Part shown: piece after piece, positions 12,296 through 24,206 of the stretch
How positions within the stretch are numbered: the stretch's first letter is position 1
Layout of the letters: each line of letters starts with the position of its first letter
NCBI GenBank assembly: GCA_951394405.1
Contig: OX596339.1
Span: 3,286,001-3,350,000, forward strand
Reading direction: 5' to 3'
DNA: 64,000 bases
From: Coprinellus micaceus
Lineage: Eukaryota; Basidiomycota; Agaricomycetes; Agaricales; Psathyrellaceae
Program-made: the position numbers and the translations under genes
Notes under the pieces: generated by a model
Told to the model about the DNA's origin: nothing
What the model saw: only the letters and a program-made list of their open reading frames with translations
Database searches by the model: none

Positions 12296-15200
12296 ATGGC
12301 TGATGCGCAGCGACCCCGAAAGTGCGAGTTCTCTGCCCACCGTGCTCCAATGTTGGCCGCTCTACCCAATCCCATACTCTCCGTCACACCGGAAGGTGTT
12401 CGGGAACTCGATGGACGCGAGGCGTTATCAGGGCTCTGGACGCGTGAGTGCTGTATGCTCTAGTCCCTATGCCTCTTCCTCATTTTTATCCCTTCCGGCC
12501 AGTCTTTTCCAAGTGCAAGGAGTCCATTGAGAACGGACGGCGTCTCGAGAATATTTCCTGGCGCCTCTGGTATCGGGACATGCTCGTGTCTGCGGCAGTG
12601 CAGTGCGACGAAGCCAACTTCAAATACGACAATCTACCCGTCGAGGACGAATGTCTGAATGAAAAGACATATCGCCCTCCGACGCCCATGGAGACTGTAC
12701 TCCCTCCACCCTCGGATCACGACGTATCCCCCCACCTAGCGGCGTCTCCTTCCCTCTGTGAGTTTTACCTCCGCGAATGATGCAGGGCCGCTCTGTGTGC
12801 CTTATTCTCGTTTAGCGAGTCGCTTGTACTGATTTACCCTCCCGTTCTAGACTCTGGGAGTCCACATTCAATCACCCACCTCGCAGCATCAGGCTCAATA
12901 CCCCGCAAGCATCATTTTCACCCCGACGGCGTCCGCAAACCTCGCAGGGCACTCCCTGTTGGACAGATCATCTGTGAGATGCTACCGAACACCGCCAACG
13001 TAACCCACTCCCCCGCTACCTCCCCAAGCTTTATCTCGCTATCGATGTCACCGTCGCATGGCGGGGTAACACGGATTCCGCGGTCGGAGCGCCTCGCTCC
13101 ACTACCAGCGTCCCTAGGTCGATCGGAGTTGGGGGGTTCTAACCTGTATATCCCGGGCCCTGCTTTCCTTCCTCTGTTACCACTTCTCCCGCTTCATGAG
13201 CCAAATTCGACTCCGGGAACGCGGGTAGCGGCACCGTCCCAACTCCCCACCCCGGGAGCTGAGCGTGACGAATCTGTACCGTTTGACGGACCTTCCCAAG
13301 TATACGCAGCTCCAGCATCGGATATCGCCCCGAACCCGTTACCCAGCAGCATATCTGGACCATCGATACCCTCGCATTCGGCTTCATCTGGTCCCCCACC
13401 CCCCACTAGCGCAGGATACCTGACCGTCACCGGCCCTCCTTCACCAACGCCCTCGGATTCATACACTCGTGCCCACCCCCACGAAGCGACCACCACCATT
13501 GATCACGCCCAAGACCCTGGGGTACCCGCTATTGAAACCCCAGTACAACCTCCGAGCTTGTCCCAGATGCATTCCGAGTTCGGCGTCGAGAGATCTTCGC
13601 CAGCATCATCCGACCCTCAGCCGGTAGCCGTGCCTATTCTTCACGAAGATACGCCGGCTCTTATCGTCGCGACACCTCCCCGGTTGGTCGTTGTCAACCC
13701 TACCCCCGGACCAACGCCCCATCCAACGCCTCCAGCCACTCCCTTATCGTTCTTGCCTGGGGCTGATGCACGGTTACGCCCTCATGGCCAGTTCCTTGCT
13801 CCACCATCGACGAGGGCAGTGCCACAGCAGCTCACACCTATTCAAGCCCCCGTATTCACTAAACTCGACGTTAGCACCCCGACTCTGACGGCCCGTGTCA
13901 TCGCAGTGGGGAGTGGCGGCTCTGACCTGCATTCTGGTCAAGGCGGCATTACCCCCAGATTGCGAACCAACGCGCAATCATTGGAACATGCGAGAGCGCG
14001 CCAACAGGTTGGGATGGAATCTACGCCTACACTGACATCTGTAATTCAGTCGACGCCGCCTACGCAGGATTTGGCATCTGCTGAGAGTGTGCGTAGGCCC
14101 CAGGTGGAGGGATTGGTGGGCGACACCGCTGCTCTGAAACAAGTACCAGCTTCACAGAACCCCAATCGATTGTCGACATCGTCGACTGCAAGCACGTCAA
14201 GTACTGGGGCCACCACTACCACTTTGTCGGATATCTCTTCCTCTTCTCGGCTGTCTATGGGATCCACTAGCGTCAACACGGACGTCTCTTCGGGACAACA
14301 CCCAGGCGACAATGAGTCTTCAGATGAGCTGAAGACGCTCAAGTCTCTAGGACTTGGGGGTGCCGCCATTCTTACTGCATCGCCGCAAGACGCCAGCATC
14401 GCTTCGCCCGTCTCGCCAACCTCGCCACGGGCGTCCACCTCCGTCACCTCAGTCAAGTCCACAAAGTCTGCCGTCTCAGTCGGTGGGCCCAGGGCCGGTA
14501 ACCGCAGAGCCGGGGCCCCAGGGTTGGCCCGACGTGCGAGTAGCGGTGCTGCGAGCAGCACAGGGGGCGGTGGGCGGAGCCGGAAGGCTGGGACCCTGAG
14601 CACTGCGAACCGTGCGACGAGTAACAGCAGCGACAGCCGGAGTCGGAGTCGGGATGCGGGTGGTGGGAGGAAGGCGGTGGCGGCGGCTGCGGGGGCGTTG
14701 GCTGCGACGATGGGGATGACGACGGCGCCCGCGACGGCCGGGCCGTCTGGAGGCGCGAGGAGGAAGATGGGAGGTGGGGTTGGGGGGAAGGCGGCTGCGG
14801 GGGGGAAGGGGAGGGGAGGGTTGGTGAGGACTGTGAGTCGGGGTGGGGGGTCGGGAGGGGCGGTACTGAAGAGGACGTTGAGTCATGAAGATGTGGAGGA
14901 GGTTACTGATGAAGATGGCGATGGCGAGGTGGAGGATGTGGGGGCTGCGGCTGCGATTGCTGCCCAGGAGGAGGAGCAGCGGGCGAAGGATGAGAGGGAG
15001 AGGTTAGCGCAGAAGGAGTTTGCAGAGAGACAGAGGGAGTTTGCCGAGAGGGAACTGGCGGCGATCCGGGAGAAGGAGCGTCAGGTGATGTCCAAGCCTT
15101 CACGGGCAAAGTTCAAGTTTGGGTCGAATTCTGACAATGGGAGTAATGCCGGCACGGAGATTTCGAGTCGTGCGCCGGGTTCGGATGTGTTTGGCCATGG

Positions 15201-17319
15201 TGTTGTTGGTCTTGGTCTTGGTGGGACTTTTGATGTGAAGGGAAAGGGTAGGGAGACGGAGGCGAGTTTGGCTGCTCAGGAGCGCCATGCGGCGGAGTTG
15301 AGGGAGAGGGAGTTGATGGTTCAGAGGACGAGGGAGGCGGAGGCTGTTTTGGCGAGGGCGAAGCAGGAGAGGCAGGAGCAGACGAGGAAGGAGGCTGAGG
15401 CTGTTGCGAGGGTCAAGGCGCAAGAGTCGGTGGCGGATCCGCTGCTACCGCATGGGAACAAGCGCACGATTCTCCTCACTAGCGAGTCGGATTATACGGA
15501 TACTGATGATGAATCGTGGACGAGCGAGGATGCTGAGGTGGGTTGAGATTCTTTGAGAGTGATGTTACGTCGATTTTGGGCTTGTGTGCTGACTCCAATC
15601 CAGGGCCCCGTGTCGCGACAGCAACCAACGAGTGCACGCCAATCTTCTCATCAAGAGTCTCGACACGTTCAACAGCACGCTCAACAGCACCCACAGCAGC
15701 AACAACAACAACAGCACCCTCCTCCTCCTCACCCTCCCCCCTTCCAACGAACGCATTCCAACACCTCAGGTGCCGGTCGCACCACCCGCCGCGAGCTCCA
15801 ACATATCCAGCAACGGCGCGAAGCCCAGCTCCGCGTGCAGAAGGCCACGGCACAGCTGCAACGCGAGGAGGAGCGCCAGCGCGAGATGTTCGCGAAGAAG
15901 CCGACGACGTCGTTCCAGAACTTGACGGAGCTGCAGAGGACGACGAGTACAGGGTTGTTGACGCAGTTGATGAATCCGGATCCGTCCATGTTCCCGGTGA
16001 ACCATCCGTATAGGAGGGGTCATAGTTCGGGGGAGATTCAGAGGATGGGGATGACGCCGATGACGAGTATGACTTCGATGGCGGCTATTCAACCTCAGCC
16101 ACAGCGAACGAGGAGTCAGCCCCTGGACCAACTACCGCCAAAGCAGCAGCCACAACGGCCACCGGTAGTGGATCAACGACCCCCCGAGCCCCAGCCGGCC
16201 CCTGAGCCTCCTAAGGCACAACAACAGGTCCAGCCCCCTGTTCAGCAGCAGAAGCAACAGAAGAATCCACCACGTACTCGTCCCCCGCCTCGTCGTTCTG
16301 TGACGTTGGATTCACATACTATGCCTCCTCCTCCACCTCCAGTTACCACTACTGCGGTTGTTGCCGACAACACCAGCACCGCAGTGCCTCCCAGCCCAGT
16401 TCGTTCTGAGCGACGTGCATCTTCAGTCATCGGTATGGCCCTTCGCGGTATGCGAACACTCGCGTTTGGAACAGGCAAGAGCACCACTGCTGGCCCGATG
16501 GAGTCGCAGATTATCGCGGGTAGTGTGAGCACTAAGCACGTCGCGAAAGCTCCTGTGGTGCCTCCTACTTCCCCTGAAGTCCGTAGTCCCGGGAGCAGCA
16601 CTGGTTACCGACCCAAGGGACCTTCGCCAGGGCAGGAGATGGATACCGATAGCGAGGATGAGGCGCAGGAGAACCACCTCCCACTGTCCCAGAGCATTGC
16701 GCAGGACCGTTTGAAGCAATTCGCGGCTCGTCGCGGCATTGTAGCTGCTGGCTCTACGCTGGCTCCTCAGCCAGAGAATGAGGATATCCCAGCGTGGGCG
16801 AGAGAGGAACCGAACACTAAGGCGCAGGCCCCCCCACAGCAGCCCGCCCAGACCCCTGCTCCTGCTCCTGGACCGATACCCATGGTGCATCCATATAACC
16901 TTCCCGTAAACGCTGTGCCCTCGACGCCTAGGACGACGAGGAGGCAGATGTTGAGGAACGAGATGTCGGAGAGCTTGAGGAGGCAGTTGCTCTGGGAGAG
17001 GCAGCAGGCAGGCGTGCCGATCAGGAGGACGACGAGTACCGGGCATGTCGGTCCTCAGAGGAATAACACCTTGAATGGGTTGAAGCCCTTGACTACGACC
17101 CCCAGTATGGTTCAGCTGCACGCGAAGGGGACGGGCAATAGGCAGCAGTCTAATCTTCGCCAGGAGGTTGGAGCGAGTGGGAGTGGTGCGATTAGGGGGT
17201 CGGGAGACAGGGAGAGGAGGGCCAGTAGTCGTCAGTCTGAAGGGGACCAGGAAGCGAGGAGGCAGGCGTTGGCGAGAAACCGCAGTTGGACGAATGATTA
17301 CCATACATCAGGGTGGTAG
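12296..17319 (+). CDS. AreA GATA-like (DUF1752) / DUF3295 protein, Mks1-type
   Basis: Exons 12296-12443, 12503-12757, 12851-15537, 15604-17319; 1601 residues. Near the N-terminus (about 46-78) is the AreA GATA-like segment: GLWTLFSKCKESI then GRRLENISWRLWYRD. This domain is known from AreA, Mks1 and DUF3295 proteins linked to nitrogen and nutrient signalling. The C-terminal part (about 1470-1500) has MLRNEMSESLRRQLLWERQQ, typical of DUF3295, and the protein ends in YHTSGW. Between them lie about 900 residues of Ser/Thr/Pro/Gly-rich disorder, a charged coiled coil (about 690-850, coding 14.9-15.4 kb) and a Gln-rich block after 15604. The start at 12296 has context ACGATGGCT; the frame is also open upstream to 11999, so a longer N-terminus is possible. 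The role is inferred from the family only. Confidence 0.85.
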
Positions 17320-17866
17320 TCGGCGTCTTCCATTTCCGTCCTGGACACCTTTCACTCTTTCACCTTTTTTCTTCTTTTTTTTCCGCCGCCGCTTGTCGGT
17401 GACGCTGTTGTGGGTATTGTCGTTTTTTGTAGGGGGTTTCTTTTTCATCAGTGTACCTTTAGTTCTCTCCTCCTTTCTCTGGTCTCTGTCGCGTGCGTCC
17501 TGCGTCGGCACTCACAGCATCTTTGCATCGGTCTCCCCATTATCCACACATTTAATCGGCATACCTCACTCATTGATCACTCATTATCTCTCCCATTCAC
17601 ATCCCCATCCCCTATGTATCACCGCCACGAACACCAGTACCCCGTCATAACAACACACTCTCCGCCCCATTCTCCCGTCATCGTCGTTCATTCCATCCAC
17701 ACACATTTTCTATCCAATGTACTCCGACTCGATCGACTCATTCCTTCTCCCTACCTTCATTCACCCTTCTTGGATTAATTTCTTAATTATTCCTTGTCAT
17801 GTGTACGTTGCATTGAATAGCCTTTGGTGCTGTGTAGCGAGCATAGCTCGTCTTCATTTCCTATCC

Positions 17867-17974
17867 CTCTCTCTCTCTCTCTCTCTCTTTCCCTTTCCAC
17901 CTACCTCCTACCTACCTCTATCTCTCTATCCCCTCCCCTCCCTCTCCTTCTCCCTCTCCCTCTCCCTATCTCGT
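17867..17974 (+). repeat. (CT)n microsatellite and polypyrimidine tract
   Basis: Eleven CT units at 17867-17888, followed by an almost purine-free C/T tract to about 17974 with CCTACCTACC and repeated TCCCTC units. It lies about 550 bp past the Mks1-type stop codon. Simple sequence repeat; homopyrimidine mirror tracts of this kind can form triplex DNA. Confidence 0.9.
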
Positions 17975-18643
17975 TTTTTATTGTACCATACCGGTTGATA
18001 CTCCGTCGCATCGTCCGTTGCTTTCTTCATGCTGTCCTTTGTTTCGTACGCTACTTACCACATGTCATATTACTCGTACTGGACCTGCTTGTACCACTCA
18101 GCTTGGGGTTTCGGGCTCGGCTCGTTGACGCTGAGATCGGAACCCCTTTGTAACACCACATTCCAGCTGATTTGTCGTTTGCATCTCTTTTTACCTGAAG
18201 TTTCGCTTTATCCCAATCGATTGGATACGTTTGAGATCATGCACCTGTCCGGAGACAGCACCACTCGCAGGCGCCGCCCGCACCAACGCCTTCGACCCAG
18301 GAGACTTTTACCGCCTAAACTCGGACTTCAAGCTTCAAGCCCATGCACCGAGCTGACAAAGTACTTATTACATGTCGATCTTCCTAACTCGACAATCCCG
18401 CGGAAATGCAGATTCTGTGTAGTGCCGCTGCACCTCCACTTCGTTGAAAGTTGCTTGGTAATTCGTGCGATGACGTCTCGTTCGGTCCCATGAAACTGAA
18501 TGTCGCGCAGAGCAGCTCTGTCTAATCGAAGCCTTCATGTCCTCGGTAAGCAGAATCCTGAATGAATGATGGCTGTCAATTGCTCATATTTCCATAGTCG
18601 AACATACACGCCGGTGCTAGGGTGGGTCCGTATTCATGGAATC

Positions 18644-18650
18644 TATTTAA
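18644..18650 (+). promoter_or_regulatory. TATA-like element of the MDR reductase gene
   Basis: TATTTAA about 91 nt upstream of the ATG at 18741. Spacing suits a fungal core promoter, but the match is imperfect. Confidence 0.35.
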
Positions 18651-18740
18651 GGCATTGGTGACGACGGACAAATGCTATCCACACAACCCTCAGCACCCAC
18701 CTTTCATACACCCCTCACATTCCCCAGCACCTCATTGACT

Positions 18741-20041
18741 ATGTCACCTCAGACGCAAAAGGCCCTCATTCTGAACAAGAAGCAAGGCGACTTCGTCATT
18801 TCGACGATCCCAGTGCCTAAGCCGGGCAGAGATGAGGTCCTCGTCAAGGTCGTCTCATCAGCCCTCAACCCGGTCGACTGGAAGATACAGAAGTACGGCT
18901 GGTGGATTGAAGAGTACCCGTCCATCTTCGGAACTGATATCGCTGGAGAAGTTGTTGAGCTCGGAGAGGGGGTCTCGAAAATTGTCGTTGGTGATCGGGT
19001 GTAGGTCCCTTGCTGCAGGTCATTGTGGACGGGGAGGTTCTGACCCTTTTCCCCTCTCAAAGGTTCGTACAGGGATCATATGGCCAAAACGAACAAAATG
19101 GATTCCAGCAGTTCGCTATCGCAGATGCCCATACAACCGCAAAGGTAAGCGACGATCCTCAAAACGTGGCTGGTACCGTGACGGGCGCTAATCATTTTTG
19201 ACACCCGCCCGTAGATCCCGCCCAACGTCTCCTCCGACGAGGCTTCCACAATCCCTGTAGCTTTCACCGCCGCGTACGTCGGTTTGTATAATGTGAAGCC
19301 GCACGGGTTGGGGTTCGATACCCCTATCCATACCGGAGCTCGGGGCAAGTACGAAAATACGCCCATCGTTATTTTGGGAGGGGCATCTTCTCTGGGCCAA
19401 TATGGTAAGATGATACCGTCCTTCTCGCGTTCGATTTCGTCTAATGTATTTCTGTCCCCAGCGATCCAGTTGGCGGCGTTGTCAGGGTTCAGCCCAATAA
19501 TCACGAGTGCTTCTCTCAAGCACGAAGATTACCTCAAGTCCCTCGGAGCTACGGTAGTCCTTGATCGACATGTTCCACCGACGAAGGAGTCCTTCCAACA
19601 ATTCTCCGAGAAGCCTATCGAAACAGTCCTAGATGCCATCTCTAGTGCTCAGACTCACGAAGATTCTCTCAGAATTATCGGCTCCGGAGGGCTGCTCGCC
19701 AGTGTTCTGCCTCTCGAGGACCATATCAAGGAACAGGCTGAAAAACAGAGCACCGAGGCTTACCACGTCCTAGGCCTTAAAACACTTCCTTTCCATGTTC
19801 AGATCGTTCGTGAGTTCTGGGCCCATGCAACGGAACTTCTGGAGAATGGCGACATCAAGGTGAGTTTTGGCGTTTCCCTCCCTTTATGGCCAGTAACGAT
19901 GCTAATACGCAAATCATTTAGCCAAACAAGGTAGAATTGTTACCCAAGGGGCTGGAGGGCATAACCGAGGGGTTGGAACGGTTGTACGGGAACAAGGTCT
20001 CTGGGGTAAAGCTAGTTGCGCGCCCTCAGGAAACGGCTTGA
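18741..20041 (+). CDS. Zinc-free medium-chain dehydrogenase/reductase (enoyl-reductase-like)
   Basis: Exons 18741-19000, 19063-19144, 19215-19404, 19462-19859, 19922-20041; 349 residues. N-terminal GroES-like fold with VLVKVVSSALNPVDWK and FGTDIAGEVVELGEGV; Rossmann domain with VILGGASSLGQYAIQLA followed by LGATVVLDRH. The catalytic and structural zinc cysteines of classical alcohol dehydrogenases are absent, which fits the quinone/trans-enoyl reductase (ToxD-type) branch that uses NADPH. Predicted cytosolic. Its stop lies 96 bp from the stop of the convergent GST gene. An in-frame ATG at 18672 would add 23 Ser/Thr/Pro-rich residues; 18741 fits the family better. Substrate unknown. Confidence 0.92.
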
Positions 20042-20137
20042 GCTTGTCTTTCCTTGATTGAATGTTTAAAATACGTTTAATTCGTGTGATGCCCCCGTCT
20101 GTGTACTACTTTATTTGCTCGTCCTAATACGACGGGA

Positions 20138-20946
20138 TTAAGCGGTGGCAGAGATGCCATCCTTGACGGCTTGCCAGGAGGGTCGTTCGGTGAGGTCCTT
20201 GATCCACCTGAAGAAATGTCAGTATTTGGAAGGTGGACAAGAACGTGTATACACTTGCCTTGCGACGTTGGGCCTCGTCTCCAAGGCGTTGCTTCCAGCA
20301 ACAGGGAGGAGGACAGCATAGGGGATGTGGAACAAGTCAGCGAGAGTGATCTCGTCGCCTGCGAGGTACTTCTGCTTCGATAGAATCTTGTCGTAGACGT
20401 CGAGCTTGGGCTCGAGCCTAGCAATTAGCTCGTCGAACCTCTCCTTACTAGGCGTCAAGCCACTGTACCTAGACAATGAAGTCAGCTCCAGAGGTCATGA
20501 TGTTACACACGAGGGCCAGACTCACTGCTTGAAGAGGTTCTCGTACACCGCGGCAGAGGCGTAAACGTCGAAGTTGGCCTGCTCGACGGAAGCGGCCTGC
20601 TCGAAAAGGGACTTCGCCTTAAGGTCCTTGGGGATGAGGGTGGTTCCCTGGTCGGTATACTTCTCGGCGATGTAGCGAGCGATCGCACGGCTCTCGTAGA
20701 GAATGTGGCCGTCGTCGTCCTGTTTCATGGTATGGTTAAGTCTATGAAGGGTTGGCCAATTGGTGATGCACTCACGAGGTATGGGACCTGCCCGAAGGGC
20801 TGCTTCTCCAGGTATTCCGGGGACTTGTGCTCGCCCTTGGCAAAGTCAACGGAAACGAACTTGAAAGGGACCTCCTTCTCGTGGAGGACGGTGGCGACAC
20901 GCTTGGTGCAGGTGGAGAGAGGGTTGCCGTAGAGTGTGAGGACCAT
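20138..20946 (-). CDS. Glutathione S-transferase (phi-like fungal class)
   Basis: Exons on minus: 20946-20776, 20719-20526, 20468-20259, 20207-20138; 214 residues, normal for a cytosolic GST. The N-terminal thioredoxin-fold domain has LTLYGNPLSTCTKRV (candidate catalytic Ser/Thr near 11-14), the cis-Pro segment FGQVPYL and the glutathione-binding ESRAIARYIAEKY. The C-terminal helical domain has YLAGDEITLADLFHIPY, the usual N-capping motif region. The last intron has a GC donor. Likely conjugates glutathione to electrophiles. The convergent MDR reductase and the P450 on the same strand suggest shared detoxification or oxidative metabolism, which is an inference from position. Confidence 0.95.
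20208..20258 (-). other. GC-AG intron in the GST gene
   Basis: 51-nt intron with donor GCAAGT after ...GCA AG and acceptor TTCAG. Only this join keeps the conserved NVARWIKDLTERPSW in frame. The nearby GT at 20254 gives a frameshift. Confidence 0.85.
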
Positions 20947-21829
20947 CTTGGAATTTCTGTGGTGGAGTTGGGGGATGTGAAGGCTTTGGAAGGTCGCTGT
21001 GTGGTAATGGGTTCAAGGTTGTATCCTGCTATATATACCCCTTTCTGGCCGCCATCGATAATAGCATTCCCTGTGAGCGCATGGGATTGATAACCTGTAA
21101 ATGGAAGGTTGTCAACCGGAATTGACGACTTCTATGATCTCTCGCACAGCGAGCGCGGTGGTGGTCATAATGATGTGCTCATGGTGCTGGGTCTTTGTCA
21201 GAACGTTCGTTACCGCCTGCAACAAGCTTGTCAATCTCTCGTCAACTGTGTACCCAGCATCACCACCTGACCGATCATCATACCCAAAAATACGTGGAAA
21301 GGCCTCGAATTACCCCAAGAATCAGCTATTCCAAAACGCAGTGTCAGTGGGTGGCGATGGGCCAGGGATTGGAGTGTTGTACGGGATCTCTCTTCGTCGT
21401 TCCGATCTGAGAAATGGGAATCAAACCAGTGAAGCGAGCGTTTATCTGCGACCAGCGGTGGCTGATCGAGAAATAGGGGGGATTACGATTACCTGCTTAC
21501 GCAGCTCCGTCAGCATCCGCTGAATCCACGCGGGATGGGCGCTTAAACGTCACCAGCTTATCGTCAGCGTTTCGCCAACTGAAAATTCCCTTCTGTGGCG
21601 ATTCGAGATGAGCAGGAAAGGAAATTTTGAGGGGTCGTGGCCCCGGGCAGTAGGTCAGAGCAGGGAGCAGAAGAGGACAGTCAAAATGAAATTGAAATCG
21701 GTCACTTCTGCATAGTTCTTGTTCACCGTGAGTACCTTCCTAAGTTTGTTTGCCTGGGTCCTGTCTGACACGACCTTCCCTCCTTCAGAGTACCCCCCCT
21801 TTCGAACAGAGCACAACATTTTACTTGAA
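20947..21829. other. Promoter of the GST gene and 3' flank of the P450 gene
   Basis: About 0.9 kb without a supported gene. It contains a TATATATA element at 21030-21037, 84 to 91 nt upstream of the GST ATG on the minus strand. Nothing else recognised. Confidence 0.5.
21030..21037 (-). promoter_or_regulatory. TATA box of the GST gene
   Basis: TATATATA (self-complementary) upstream of the minus-strand ATG at 20946, at a typical fungal distance of 84-91 nt. Confidence 0.5.
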
Positions 21830-23977
21830 TTACGCGTTCGTTGTCACTCCCAAACTTCTGATCATGCGCTCGCATTGCTCGTTTCGGGGCTTGATAACAC
21901 AGTCGAATTTCTCAAAGTGCCTAGTATAAGAAGTTAGCATCGGGTGCAAGTGGCGTTCCAAGGTTCAGGGTATAGAAGACGCACGGAGGGTTGCCGAGCT
22001 TAAGCTTTGGGTTCACCGCGATTGGATTCCCGAAGTCGTCTTTGGGTGGCTGGATATCGAAAAGTGCGAGAGTCGTCGCCATCATCATGTACATGGTATC
22101 CGCGCTCAGGTATCTTCCAGGGCAGATCCTAGTAATAATTACGCATCACAGTTAGCATGTGCGTTCTGGCCGAGGTGGGCTTGAAGTGAAATGCACCTTC
22201 GCCCAAACCCGAAAGCGACTGTACGAGGGTCGGGGAGGTCGTGGTTGATCTTTCCTTCGGGGGTGAGGAATCGTTCCGGGACCAGCTCGCCTGGGTTTTC
22301 GTACACATCGTCGTCGTGGAGAATGGCCCTGACAGTCGGACGACATTAAGTGGTCATATTATTCCGAGGACGGGTGACCCGAACCCACCAAACGTTGGGA
22401 ATAATCACAGTCCCCTTCGGGATGAGGTACCCCTCGTATACATCGTCTTCAGTGGATGTATGGGGAAGCGCTGCAGCATCGGAAAATCAACAGAACCTTC
22501 AGCGAAGAGCGGGTATGTGTTCCGGGTCTACTAACCAAACGGGGTGACCGCGTACCAGCGCAGCATCTCCATCGTGAGCGCTTGAAGGTAGACGAGCTTG
22601 TCCTTATCTTCGTAACTGGGCAGCCGGCCGCGCCCAACAACAGTATCGAGTTCTTCTTGTGCCTTGGCCTGGGCCTTCGGGTACTTGACCATGGCAAGTA
22701 TGAATGCAATGGACAAGGCATGAGACTAAGCCCCGATGTCAACTTCAACCTGTTTGGGCTCGAGTTGGTAGAATATTGCTTACTGTGTCGAGAGCACCTG
22801 AGAACGGTGGTTAGGGCCTTCTGGACGGAGCGTAAACCGTCGCGTTTGCTTACCAATGAAAGCCATCCATGTGGTGTTGCGGGCCAGCTCCTCCTGTTCC
22901 TCGCGCATGGACTCGTCTTCCGTTGAGAATTTGGCAATGCAGCGGGATGCAACGGATGGTTCTGCTTCTCCGTCTCTCTGTCACGTTCGCGAGTTTGAGC
23001 ACATCCAAACCGTCACCCTGATCGATGTACTCACAACTTGGTCGAGTGCGTATCGGAAGAAAGCGCGGCGAGCATGGGATTCCTTCTCCCTGTATTGGTG
23101 AGCCCACCGCTTGAACCCTGCTCCCGGAAACCAAGACGGGACGTATTTGAGAATGGGTAGCGCGTCTACGAGGAAGGCTCCTGGTACCGCCGCCACCTTA
23201 AACGCCCCCATGACCTCTTCCAGCTCCTGGAGGAAAGGGTGATCGTGGGTGAGATCCTTGAGACCGTACGCTGCATGCGTGATAGTGGCACCGAATAGAC
23301 TTGAGCGATCCCAGACTATTCAGCAACCCTCTCGACGGAGTATTGGAGAGAAAACTCACGCCATGCAGTGTTGCTCGAAGCCTTTGGGGCTATCTAGCAT
23401 CCACTGCAGGAAACGATGGAGCTGGTGGTCGATTATTGGTCTGTATTGGGGAATGGCCGTCGGGTTGAAGTACTGATGGAACGTTCGACGATTCTTCCTC
23501 CACTTTGGACCGTAGTCCATGACGGCCCAGCCTCCGTCAGCATACCCCATTCTAGCACCACAAAGTCTCAGTAACCGTAGTCTACTGGTGTATGACATGG
23601 GTACTTACAGCTCACCTATCATCGGAAGACGAGGGCGCCCGGAGTAGTTCGATGAGCGATGCTCGAATAAATCGCGGGTCCGCTTTGTGGATGATAGGAC
23701 TAGCATTGGCTGGCCCAGGACATTGAGATAGAGCATATCGCCTTGGTAAGTTGGATTTAGCCTGACGACCCTCCGCAAATGGCCTAGACCCACCATATAT
23801 TTTGCTCAGATCTCTGTAGCCGGCCCACGGCTCTTCCTTCGGGACATCGAAGAGGTTGCCAAGAATCGGCCACCCTTTGGGTCCTGGAGGGCGAGGGAGA
23901 GACACTCGAGAACGCTTAAAGATGCCCCAGAGCGCCCACAAGGAGGCAAAGGCCACACAGATAAGAGAAGCAGACAT
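21830..23977 (-). CDS. Cytochrome P450 monooxygenase (microsomal)
   Basis: Exons on minus: 23977-23794, 23741-23609, 23551-23360, 23299-23035, 22977-22854, 22797-22784, 22725-22536, 22470-22389, 22328-22197, 22128-21985, 21920-21830; 516 residues. N-terminal membrane anchor (residues 2-20) and hinge PRPPGPKGWPILGN. The I-helix reads GALDTS, with Thr304 at the oxygen-activation site; part is coded by a 14-nt exon. ExxR is E357-M-L-R360. The heme loop is FGFGRRICPG with Cys441 as heme ligand. PERF-type segment VPERF near 410. All ten introns close in phase (52-68 nt). It resembles the abundant basidiomycete CYP families that act on secondary metabolites or xenobiotics; the exact CYP family cannot be set by eye. 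Confidence 0.95.
22784..22797 (-). other. 14-nt micro-exon in the P450 I-helix
   Basis: Fourteen bases between a CTCAG acceptor and a GTAAGC donor complete Gly and code Ala-Leu-Asp-Thr. Introns of 56 and 58 nt flank it. Omitting it shifts the frame before the ExxR region. Confidence 0.85.
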
Positions 23978-24018
23978 ATGTGAAGGACCAAGATGACTCT
24001 ATGATGCTTTCAGATGCA

Positions 24019-24026
24019 TTTTTATA
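24019..24026 (-). promoter_or_regulatory. TATA box of the P450 gene
   Basis: TATAAAAA on the minus strand, 42-49 nt upstream of the ATG at 23977. Close but workable core promoter spacing. Confidence 0.45.
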
Positions 24027-24206
24027 CCACTCGAGGTTGGGGAGTACTATTGCCTCCCATGGTCAGCTGCCTGTGTCAGTGTCGTAAGCGTGGGGTCGCT
24101 CTGCGTCTTCTCGTCTTCCTGAGCTTCTGCTATAGGGAAAAAACAGGAAATGCAAAGCACAGGGCGGGCCGCGCCCCAGCCAAGCGAGCGCAGGCAGAAG
24201 GAAAGA

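Larger units (their letters stand above)
17320..18740. other. 3' flank and promoter interval, pyrimidine-rich
   Basis: Contains the 3' UTR of the Mks1-type gene, a CT microsatellite with a long pyrimidine tract, and the promoter of the MDR reductase with a TATA-like element near 18644. No gene recognised. Confidence 0.5.

Noticed and set aside
14046..14886. Long minus-strand ORFs (185 and 136 codons) within the Mks1-type gene
   Set aside because: They are antisense shadows of GC-rich, low-complexity coding sequence; the plus-strand frame carries the family motifs and splice logic.
16423..17304. 293-codon minus-strand ORF
   Set aside because: Antisense of the last exon of the Mks1-type gene, which contains the DUF3295-type motif in the plus frame.
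18672..18740. Upstream ATG adding 23 residues to the MDR reductase
   Set aside because: The extra residues are Ser/Thr/Pro-rich and the family normally begins just before the first beta strand, matching 18741.
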